In this document: positions 56,504 through 64,000 of the stretch, one piece after another
Layout of the letters: every line of letters starts with the position of its first letter
Numbering within the stretch: the stretch's first letter is position 1
Source of the DNA: an uncultured Anaerococcus sp.
GTDB taxonomy: Bacteria > Bacillota > Clostridia > Tissierellales > Peptoniphilaceae
Assembly: GCF_943912385.1 (NCBI RefSeq)
Contig: NZ_CALTTY010000004.1
Location: forward strand, 35,512 to 99,511
Direction of reading: 5' to 3'
DNA length: 64,000 nucleotides
Notes under the pieces: generated by a model
Database searches by the model: none
What the model was told of the DNA's origin: nothing
Seen by the model: the letters and a program-made list of their open reading frames with translations, nothing else
Made by a program: the position numbers and the translations under genes

Positions 56504-59500
56504 ATGACTAAAAAATTTACCCACCTCCACCTCCATACTGAATATTCCCTCCTAGATGGATTCACAAGGATAGATGAGCTTTTGGATAGGTGTAAGGACC
56601 TTGGCATGGACTCAGTTGCCATAACCGACCACGGTCAGATGTACGGGGTCATAGAATTCTATAAGCAAGCCCGAAAACGAGGTATAAAGCCGATTATAGG
56701 GTGTGAAGTCTATGTATCAGAAAGAGATCACAAGATAAAAGATCCGACTAATAGGAGCTACTACCACCTAATTTTGCTTGCAGAAAATAATACTGGTTAC
56801 AAAAACCTGGTAAAAATTGTATCTGAAGCCTATGTAAATGGATTTTATTATAAGCCAAGGGTATCCTTTGATTTCTTAAAAGATAAGACAGAAGGTCTTA
56901 TTGCCCTATCAGCTTGTCTAAATGGAGAAGTGAACCAAAGAATTCTTGAAGATGATATGGAGGCGGCAGCAGAAACCGCCCTACGTTACCAAGAAGCCTT
57001 CGGCGAAGATTCATATTTTCTAGAAATTCAGGACCACGGTATTGATGAGCAAAAAAAAGTAAACCAAGGTGTGGTCTACCTTCATAGAAAACTTGGTATA
57101 GATATGGTTGCGACTAATGATGTCCACTACATAAACCAGGATGATGCCTACTACCAAGACGTCCTCTTATGTATCCAAACTGGCTCATTAATCAAGGATG
57201 AAGACAGGATGAGGATGCCCAATAGGGAGTTTTACCTGAAAGATGCAGAAACCATGGCAGAAATTTTTAAAGACTATGAAGGAGCCATAGAAAATACACA
57301 AAAAATTGCAGAAAGATGTAAGGTTGATATAAAATTCCACGAGCCCCATCTTCCCTACTATACTAAGCTTCCACAGGGTCTAACAAACCTTGACTACCTA
57401 AAACTTCTTGTGAATGAGGGGATAAATGAAAAGTATGAGGAAAGTACAAGGGAAATTGTAGAAAGAGTTAAAAAGGAAATAGACGTTATAGACTCAATGG
57501 GCTATGTAGACTATTTTTTAATAGTTTGGGACTTTGTAAATTACGCTAGGAAAAATGATATAGCAGTTGGACCTGGCAGGGGATCTGCAGCAGGGTCGCT
57601 TGTATCTTATGCCTTAGATATAACCCAAATTGACCCCCTCAAGTATGACCTGATTTTTGAGAGGTTTTTAAACCCAGAGAGGGTGTCAATGCCGGATATT
57701 GACATAGACTTTGATTATGTTTTAAGAGATAAGGTAGTTGACTATGTAAATGACCTATACGGAAGAGACCACGTATCCCAAATAGTAACCTTCGGAAGAA
57801 TGCAGGCAAGAAACGCCATCAGGGACGTCGGAAGGGTCCTTGATATCCCATACGGAAAGGTTGATACCATAGCCAAGCAAATCCCTGCCACAATCGGGGT
57901 TACAATAGATAAGGCTCTTGAAGAATCTGATGCCTTTAGGTCCTCCTACCATAAGGATGCCGAAGGTAAAAGACTAATTGACACTGCAAGGAAACTGGAG
58001 GCCCTGCCTCGTCATACTTCAATCCATGCAGCAGGAGTAGTTATCTCTAAAGATCCTTTAACAGATATAATTCCTCTTGCCCTATCAAATGACCAGGTAG
58101 TAAGCCAGTTTGATATGACTGAAATAGAAGAGCTAGGCCTTTTAAAAATGGATTTTCTAGGACTGAGAAACCTTACAGTGATAAAGGATACCATAAAAGA
58201 TATTAGAGAAAATTATGGGGTAGATATTGACATAGGAAATATTGATGTCAATGACAAAAATGTTATTAAGCAATTTAACCAAGCTAAGACTATAGGACTT
58301 TTTCAGTTTGAGTCAGCTGGAATGAGGGCTTTTCTTAAGAACTTAAAACCAACTGTCTTTGATGATCTAATAGCAGCAAATTCGCTTTTTAGACCTGGTC
58401 CTATGGATGAAATCCCAAAATATATCCATAATAAAAACAATCCCCAAGACATTAGCTTCTTAGACGAAAAGCTAAAGACTATCCTCGGTGTAACTTACGG
58501 TATAATTGTCTACCAGGAGCAGGTAATGCAGATAGTCCAACAGCTTGCAGGTTACTCATTGGGTGAAGCAGATAACTTAAGACGAGCCATGAGTAAGAAA
58601 AAAATGGAAATCATGGAAGAAAATAGGGATATTTTCATTAATGGAAAGCTAGATGAAAATGGAGAAGTCATTATACCTGGAGCTGTAAGAAATGGGGTAA
58701 ATAAGAAGGCAGCGAATACAATTTATGATGAAATGATTTCCTTTGCTAAATATGCCTTTAATAAATCTCATTCAGCAGCTTACTCCCTTGTAGCGGTTCA
58801 AACTGCCTATTTAAAGCACTATTACCCAGAAGAATATATGGCTAATCTTATCTCGTCAGTTATGGACCAATCGGGAAAGCTTTATACTTATGTATCAGAA
58901 GCTAAAAGACTTGGAATAAGGGTAATGGCACCTGATATCAACAAGTCCTATGGGACATTTAGGGTCAGCGAAAAGAATATTATATTTGGACTTTCTGGCA
59001 TAAAAAATGTTGGGGTTAACCTAATTGACGCTATAATAAAGGCTAGAAATGAAGGTGGAGATTTTACTAACTTTAAAAATTTCTTAGAAAGGGTAGAAGA
59101 TATTGACTCGAGGACCCTAAATAAAAAAGGGATTGAATCTCTTATAAAGGCAGGAGCCTTTGATAGCCTAGGATATACCAGGTCATCTCTTATGGCTATT
59201 TTTGAAAAAGCCATTAGTACAGTCCATGATAATAATAAGATAAATGTAAGTGGGCAAATAAACCTCCTTGATATGGATGAAGATCAGGGTGAAAGTGATA
59301 TTGATATGCCAGATATAGATGAATATCCTAAAAAAGTTAAGCTCAGGCTTGAAAAGGAAGTTTTAGGTTTTTATATATCAGACCACCCCCTTTCTGAAAG
59401 AAAAGAAGCCCTAGAAGCCCTTGTAAATTTCACAACAGAATTTAGAAATGAGATGGAAGATAGTGAGATTGCAAGGCTTGACGGAAAATTTGTAACCATG

Positions 59501-59950
59501 GCAGGGATTATTAATAATAAAAAGGAACTTACAACTAAGAAAAGAGACCTCATGGCCTTTGCATCCTTAGAAGATATGTATGGAAATATAGAAATGGTAA
59601 TTTTTCCAAATACCTATAGGGACTATAGGGACCTTGTAAGTGATGACAATGTTGTAATAGCAAAAGGCAGATTACAAACCGATGAAAGTGACGTAAAATT
59701 ATTAGTATCAGATTTTATTGACCTGGAAAGTGCAAATCTTCAAACTTTATATCTGAAAATGAAATATAAAGAGTATAATGAAGTTAAAGGATTACTTATG
59801 GCTAACCAGGGTAAAAATCCTGTAAAAATATATTTTGAAGATAAGAATAAATTAGTAGGCCTTGATTCAAGACTTTGGTATAATATTAACGATAGGTCTA
59901 TCAAGATCCTTGAAGACAGGTTAGGAAAAGAAAATGTTAAGACAAAGTGA
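56504..59950 (+). CDS. dnaE: DNA polymerase III subunit alpha
   Basis: 1148-residue DnaE. It has an N-terminal PHP domain (H-L-H-T-E-Y-S-L-L-D-G, T-D-H-G), a catalytic block with G-P-G-R-G-S-A-A-G near residue 360, P-D-I-D-I-D-F-D (catalytic Asp), a tandem HhH region and a C-terminal OB domain (about 995-1070). AAAGGAG supports ATG 56504. It forms the common dnaE-pfkA-pyk order. Confidence 0.96.
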   Translation: MTKKFTHLHLHTEYSLLDGFTRIDELLDRCKDLGMDSVAITDHGQMYGVIEFYKQARKRGIKPIIGCEVYVSERDHKIKDPTNRSYYHLILLAENNTGYKNLVKIVSEAYVNGFYYKPRVSFDFLKDKTEGLIALSACLNGEVNQRILEDDMEAAAETALRYQEAFGEDSYFLEIQDHGIDEQKKVNQGVVYLHRKLGIDMVATNDVHYINQDDAYYQDVLLCIQTGSLIKDEDRMRMPNREFYLKDAETMAEIFKDYEGAIENTQKIAERCKVDIKFHEPHLPYYTKLPQGLTNLDYLKLLVNEGINEKYEESTREIVERVKKEIDVIDSMGYVDYFLIVWDFVNYARKNDIAVGPGRGSAAGSLVSYALDITQIDPLKYDLIFERFLNPERVSMPDIDIDFDYVLRDKVVDYVNDLYGRDHVSQIVTFGRMQARNAIRDVGRVLDIPYGKVDTIAKQIPATIGVTIDKALEESDAFRSSYHKDAEGKRLIDTARKLEALPRHTSIHAAGVVISKDPLTDIIPLALSNDQVVSQFDMTEIEELGLLKMDFLGLRNLTVIKDTIKDIRENYGVDIDIGNIDVNDKNVIKQFNQAKTIGLFQFESAGMRAFLKNLKPTVFDDLIAANSLFRPGPMDEIPKYIHNKNNPQDISFLDEKLKTILGVTYGIIVYQEQVMQIVQQLAGYSLGEADNLRRAMSKKKMEIMEENRDIFINGKLDENGEVIIPGAVRNGVNKKAANTIYDEMISFAKYAFNKSHSAAYSLVAVQTAYLKHYYPEEYMANLISSVMDQSGKLYTYVSEAKRLGIRVMAPDINKSYGTFRVSEKNIIFGLSGIKNVGVNLIDAIIKARNEGGDFTNFKNFLERVEDIDSRTLNKKGIESLIKAGAFDSLGYTRSSLMAIFEKAISTVHDNNKINVSGQINLLDMDEDQGESDIDMPDIDEYPKKVKLRLEKEVLGFYISDHPLSERKEALEALVNFTTEFRNEMEDSEIARLDGKFVTMAGIINNKKELTTKKRDLMAFASLEDMYGNIEMVIFPNTYRDYRDLVSDDNVVIAKGRLQTDESDVKLLVSDFIDLESANLQTLYLKMKYKEYNEVKGLLMANQGKNPVKIYFEDKNKLVGLDSRLWYNINDRSIKILEDRLGKENVKTK

Positions 59951-59959
59951 GGAGAAATA

Positions 59960-60919
59960 ATGAAGACGATAGGTATACTTACCAGCGGTGGCGATGCCCC
60001 GGGCATGAACTCTGCTATAAGGGCAGCTGTCAGAACCGCACTTAATAAGTCTATGAGAATTAAGGGAGTAAGAAACGGCTATGATGGCTTAATGAAGGGG
60101 GATATTTATGAAATGAATATCTCATCTGTTGCCGATATCATTCACAAGGGTGGGACCATCCTTGGAACAGCAAGAAGCCTTGATTTTGAAACACCGCAGG
60201 GTCAACAAAGGGGAGCAGAGATCCTTGCTGACTATGGTATCGAAGGCCTTATAGTTATAGGTGGTGACGGATCATTTAAGGGAGCCAAGGCCCTATCGGA
60301 TCTTGGAATAAAGACTATAGGCATCCCTGGAACTATAGATAATGACATGGGATATACTGATTATACAATTGGTTTTTTTACCGCCATGGAAACAGTATCA
60401 GATGCCATTGGTAAGCTAAGAGATACCTCAAGTTCGCACGGAAGAGCTGTTGTTATAGAAGTAATGGGTAGAGATTGTGGAGACTTGGCCCTGTTTTCAG
60501 GCCTAGCAGGAGGAGCAGAATCAATTATTGTTCCTGAACATGAATTTTCAATAAATGAAATTATAGCCAAGATGGAACATGGTAGAAAAAGAGGAAAACT
60601 CCACCACCTTATTACTCTAGCAGAAGGAGTTGGTGACCCATATGCCCTTGCAAATGAACTTGAAGAAAAGACAGGCATAGAAACTAAGGTTACAGTTTTA
60701 GGCCACGTTCAAAGGGGAGGTTCACCATCAACAGTTGATAGGCTCCTTGGTTCATCAATGGGTGCTAGGGCTGTTGAGCTATTATCTGAAGAAAAAACTG
60801 GCCTTGCCCTAGGCTATGTAAATGGAGAAATAATAGAAGTAAGTATAGATGAAGCCACCTCAGTTAAGTCAGTATTTGACGAGAGACTTTATGACTTAGC
60901 AAATAGTTTATCAAGATAG
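59960..60919 (+). CDS. pfkA: 6-phosphofructokinase
   Basis: 319-residue ATP-dependent phosphofructokinase. It has T-S-G-G-D-A-P-G-M-N near the start, I-G-G-D-G-S-F-K-G-A, P-G-T-I-D-N-D-M (catalytic Asp) and G-R-D-C-G. The 9-base gap from dnaE and 9 bases to pyk indicate cotranscription. Confidence 0.96.
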   Translation: MKTIGILTSGGDAPGMNSAIRAAVRTALNKSMRIKGVRNGYDGLMKGDIYEMNISSVADIIHKGGTILGTARSLDFETPQGQQRGAEILADYGIEGLIVIGGDGSFKGAKALSDLGIKTIGIPGTIDNDMGYTDYTIGFFTAMETVSDAIGKLRDTSSSHGRAVVIEVMGRDCGDLALFSGLAGGAESIIVPEHEFSINEIIAKMEHGRKRGKLHHLITLAEGVGDPYALANELEEKTGIETKVTVLGHVQRGGSPSTVDRLLGSSMGARAVELLSEEKTGLALGYVNGEIIEVSIDEATSVKSVFDERLYDLANSLSR

Positions 60920-60928
60920 GAGAGAAAG

Positions 60929-62701
60929 ATGCAACCTGATATATTAAAGAAAACCAAAATAGTTTGTACCATAGGACCAGCAAGTGAGGATCTTGAAGTT
61001 TTAGAGCAGCTTATACTTAATGGGATGAATGTAGCAAGGTTAAACTTCTCCCACGGATCTCACGAAGAACACTTAGAAAAAATTAAAACCATAAGAAGAC
61101 TAAGAAGAAAACTCAATAAACCAACAGCAATCATGCTCGATACCAAGGGACCAGAAATCAGAACTGGTAACTATGATGTTGAAGAAATCTTCCTTAAACC
61201 AGATGATATCTTTACCCTTACAACAAGGGATGTGATGGGTAACCAAGATATAGTTTCTGTAACTCATACAGGTCTTCCAGGAGACGTCCAGGTTGGAAGT
61301 GAAATTTATATAGATGATGGTCTAGTTCAGCTTGAAGTAATAGAAATCAAAGATGGTACAGATGTAGTATGTAGGGTACAAAACAACGGAGTTCTTTCAA
61401 ACCACAAGGGTGTAAATCTACCAGGTTCAAAAACAAACCTCCCATCCCTAACACCAAAAGACATAGATGATATTAAATTTGGTATAGAAAATGGCATTGA
61501 CTTAATAGCTGCATCTTTCGTACGTAAAAAAGAAGACGTCTACGATATAAGAAAGGTCCTAGAAGACCACGGTGGAGAAAGTATTAAGATAATTTCAAAA
61601 ATTGAATCCCAAGAAGGTGTAGACAATATAGAAGAAATAATTGAAGCATCTGACGGAATCATGGTAGCAAGGGGTGATTTAGGTATAGAAATCAAAACTG
61701 AGCTAATACCAGGAGTACAAAAAGAAATTATCAGGAGATGTAACTCAGCTGCTAAACCAGTAATCACTGCAACTCAAATGCTTGACTCTATGATTAGGAA
61801 TCCAAGACCAACAAGAGCGGAAACAACAGACGTTGCAAATGCTATAATAGATGGAACTGACTGTGTAACGCTATCTGGAGAAACAGCAGGTGGTAAATAT
61901 CCGGTTCAAGCTGTAAAAACAATGAGAGACATCTGTATCACAACCGAGTTATCAGACGACTTCATAGAAAAGGTATATAACACAAAGGTAGTATCAAGGA
62001 GAAATACAACAAACTCTATAGCAAGGTCAACTTGTCAAATTGCAAGAGAGCTTGATGCTAGGACCATAATTTCATGTACTTCATCAGGTAATACTTCAAG
62101 AATTATATCTAAATTTAGACCAAGAACTACAATCGTAGCTGCTACAACAACAGAAAGTGTAGCAAGACAACTTTCAATTGTATGGGGTGTTTACCCGCTT
62201 GTAATAAAAGAAGCTCACGAAACAGACGAGCTAATAGAAAGAGCGATTGTCGGTGGTCTATCAGAAGGATACCTAGAAGAAGGTGATGTTACAGTAGTAA
62301 CAGCAGGTGTACCACTTGGAGTAAGCGGTTCATCAAACCTAATCAAGGTCCATGTAATCGGAGACATCCTAACATCTGGTACAGGTATCGGCGCAAAATC
62401 AGTTGCAGGTAAGGCTGTAATAGGATCGACAAGAAAAGAATTAGAAAATAAATTTGAAGAAGGCGATATAATTGTAGCCAAGTTCACAGATTCAGATATA
62501 ACAGAATTTATAGAAAAAGCTTCAGCTATAGTAACAGAAACTGGTGGGCTTACAAGTCACACAGCTGTAGCAGCAGTTCACTTTGGAATCCCTGCAGTAG
62601 TTGGAGCTGTAAATGCCCAAAACATTGTAAAAGATGGTCAAACAGTAACAGTAGACCCAATCGGTGGGGTAATCTACAACGGAGAAACAAAAGTAATCTA
62701 A
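60929..62701 (+). CDS. pyk: Pyruvate kinase with C-terminal PEP-utiliser-like domain
   Basis: 590-residue pyruvate kinase. The catalytic part has T-I-G-P-A-S, N-F-S-H-G, D-T-K-G-P-E-I-R and I-S-K-I-E. An extra C-terminal domain (about residues 490-590) holds T-E-T-G-G-L-T-S-H-T-A, the PEP-utilising mobile-domain motif found in Bacillus-type enzymes. It ends in a TAATG overlap with the next gene. Confidence 0.95.
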   Translation: MQPDILKKTKIVCTIGPASEDLEVLEQLILNGMNVARLNFSHGSHEEHLEKIKTIRRLRRKLNKPTAIMLDTKGPEIRTGNYDVEEIFLKPDDIFTLTTRDVMGNQDIVSVTHTGLPGDVQVGSEIYIDDGLVQLEVIEIKDGTDVVCRVQNNGVLSNHKGVNLPGSKTNLPSLTPKDIDDIKFGIENGIDLIAASFVRKKEDVYDIRKVLEDHGGESIKIISKIESQEGVDNIEEIIEASDGIMVARGDLGIEIKTELIPGVQKEIIRRCNSAAKPVITATQMLDSMIRNPRPTRAETTDVANAIIDGTDCVTLSGETAGGKYPVQAVKTMRDICITTELSDDFIEKVYNTKVVSRRNTTNSIARSTCQIARELDARTIISCTSSGNTSRIISKFRPRTTIVAATTTESVARQLSIVWGVYPLVIKEAHETDELIERAIVGGLSEGYLEEGDVTVVTAGVPLGVSGSSNLIKVHVIGDILTSGTGIGAKSVAGKAVIGSTRKELENKFEEGDIIVAKFTDSDITEFIEKASAIVTETGGLTSHTAVAAVHFGIPAVVGAVNAQNIVKDGQTVTVDPIGGVIYNGETKVI

Positions 62702-63948
62702 TGGTCTACAAAGAAATCTATATAAGAGATATCCTAATAGATGGGAGAGGGGTCGGCGAGACTCCCAATAAGGTTGCATTTATCGAAGGCGCAGTCTATA
62801 GTGAAACTTGTGACATTGAAATAATAGAAGAGAAGAAAAACTTCTATAATGCCAAAAAGATAAAAACAATCAAAGAAAGTCCCTATAAAACCCAAGCTCC
62901 ATGTCCATATTATTATGAATGTGGAGCTTGTACTATTATGGATATAAATTATGAAAGTCAAATCGAAATAAAAAAGAACTTAATTTTACAAGCACTTGCT
63001 AAGTTTACATCCTACAAGCTAGATGATCTTGAAATAATACCATCGAAAAATCTCCGCTATAGGAATAAAATCAGACTCCAAGTTGACCAGGAAGGAAAGC
63101 TTGCCTATAACAAGGCCTACTCAAATGATCTAGTCTACATAAAAGACTGCCTTTTAGCCAGGGAAGAAATATCTAGGGAGCTAAAGGAAATAGAAAAAAT
63201 CACGACAGACATAGCAAGTACGTACCCTGGCCTTATAAAAGAAGTCACAATAAGGACCAATGGTGAAGAAGTAATGGTAAATTTTGACATGGAGAAATCA
63301 AAAGATGCCATCTCTTATATCAGGAAAAAACATTCAAAAAGTAAATATTATATAAATATAAGTGGGAAAAAACCAGTTAATATCTCAGGCAAGGACTATC
63401 TTCAGTATAAAATTTTTGGTAAAATCTTTAAGATAAGTAACAACGACTTCTACCAGGTTAATGACTACCAGATAGAAAATCTCTATGGCCAAGCAAAAAA
63501 GTTTCTAAGGGAAGGTAAAAAGGTCCTAGACCTCTACTGCGGATCAGCAACCTCGTCTATAGCTATAAATGACGATGATTTAGTAGGTGTAGAAATGAAC
63601 AAAAACGCCATCAAAGACGCTAAGATAAACGCTGAGATAAATAAATTAAAAAACTACAAATTTATAGCAAAAAACGCCAAATACATAGATGAGAAATTTA
63701 TAAAAAGAGAAAAAATCGACAGCCTAATAGTAGACCCACCAAGGGCAGGACTTGATAAAGACCTAATTAAATCCATAGGTAAATCAGGACTTAAGGAAAT
63801 AATCTATATCTCCTGCAACCCACAAACCCTCGCAAGAGACATAAGAAGATTTGAAAAACAAGGCTATAAACTATATGAAATCAAGGGAGTCGATATGTTT
63901 CCGCAGACTATGCATGTGGAGACTATAGCGTTGATACAAAAGATGTAA
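62701..63948 (+). CDS. rlmD: 23S rRNA (uracil-5-)-methyltransferase, RlmD/RlmCD family
   Basis: 415-residue SAM-dependent RNA m5U methyltransferase. It starts with a partial TRAM-like domain (D-G-R-G-V-G-E), an Fe-S cysteine set (C-P-Y-Y-Y-E-C-G-A-C), V-L-D-L-Y-C-G-S-A-T (SAM binding), D-P-P-R-A-G-L-D and the catalytic Cys in I-S-C-N-P-Q-T-L-A-R-D. RlmD, RlmC and RlmCD cannot be told apart here. Coupled to pyk. Confidence 0.9.
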   Translation: MVYKEIYIRDILIDGRGVGETPNKVAFIEGAVYSETCDIEIIEEKKNFYNAKKIKTIKESPYKTQAPCPYYYECGACTIMDINYESQIEIKKNLILQALAKFTSYKLDDLEIIPSKNLRYRNKIRLQVDQEGKLAYNKAYSNDLVYIKDCLLAREEISRELKEIEKITTDIASTYPGLIKEVTIRTNGEEVMVNFDMEKSKDAISYIRKKHSKSKYYINISGKKPVNISGKDYLQYKIFGKIFKISNNDFYQVNDYQIENLYGQAKKFLREGKKVLDLYCGSATSSIAINDDDLVGVEMNKNAIKDAKINAEINKLKNYKFIAKNAKYIDEKFIKREKIDSLIVDPPRAGLDKDLIKSIGKSGLKEIIYISCNPQTLARDIRRFEKQGYKLYEIKGVDMFPQTMHVETIALIQKM

Positions 63949-64000
63949 ATTTAGAAATCCTGCATTTTAAGCAGTTTTATAAGCATTTTGTCTTCGATAA

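Noticed and set aside
1..64000. CRISPR arrays, insertion sequences and rRNA genes
   Set aside because: No regularly spaced repeats of CRISPR size, no transposase-like protein and no rRNA sequence were seen.
63949..64000. CTGC-attttaa-GCAG-TTTT as terminator of the last gene
   Set aside because: The stem is only 4 bp and the window ends, so support is too weak.

Overview
The window is AT-rich DNA from a low-GC Gram-positive anaerobe. It has Shine-Dalgarno sequences of the AGGAGG type, many TTG and GTG starts, and Firmicutes gene neighbourhoods (pyrH-frr, plsX-acpP-rnc-smc, def-fmt-rsmB-rlmN-prpC-prkC-rsgA-rpe, murB-rapZ-whiA, dnaE-pfkA-pyk). Protein content and codon usage suggest a Peptoniphilaceae/Tissierellia organism such as Anaerococcus. 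That placement is inference; no marker gene was compared.

Bases 1 to about 29,615 are the right-hand part of a prophage with a contractile tail (myovirus type), all on the + strand except one tiny toxin. The left end, including integrase and repressor, lies outside the window. Order: early/replication-linked small genes (RecU-like resolvase, DUF1599, YopX, DUF3310, MazG-like, many short hypotheticals; 1-4.3 kb); an ArpU/RinA-like late regulator directly followed by four GGGAC repeats spaced 11 bp and an extended -10 promoter (4.3-4.9 kb); an accessory island with a 33-aa ORF, a ribbon-helix-helix protein and a minus-strand Hol-Tox-like type I toxin (5.1-6.1 kb); terminase, portal, head morphogenesis (6.1-10.4 kb); two accessory genes and a phage tRNA-Tyr (10.4-11.3 kb); scaffold, capsid, connector and neck (11.3-15 kb); sheath, tube, tail chaperones with a lambda-type -1 frameshift, tape measure, baseplate, fibres (15-26.8 kb); membrane protein, endolysin, holin (26.8-28.6 kb); a structured RNA candidate, an acidic orphan protein under a palindromic operator, and a likely attR region (28.6-29.6 kb).

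Bases 30,000-64,000 are chromosome, almost entirely + strand housekeeping genes in long overlapping operons: a MATE exporter; pyrH-frr; a type IV pilus/pseudopilus cluster (platform protein, major pilin, prepilin peptidase, four minor pilins, but no ATPase); ackA; rpmF; plsX-acpP-rnc-elp3-like-smc; def-fmt-rsmB-rlmN-prpC-prkC-rsgA-rpe; rpmB on the minus strand; murB-rapZ-phosphatase-whiA; dnaE-pfkA-pyk-rlmD. They serve translation, cell-wall sensing, lipid synthesis, chromosome condensation and glycolysis.

The most unusual signals are an apparent ATT start codon for smc, a type I toxin-antitoxin-like locus hidden in a region without long ORFs, phased activator-like repeats beside the late regulator, a tRNA-Tyr embedded in the head operon, and a structured RNA candidate next to the lysis genes.
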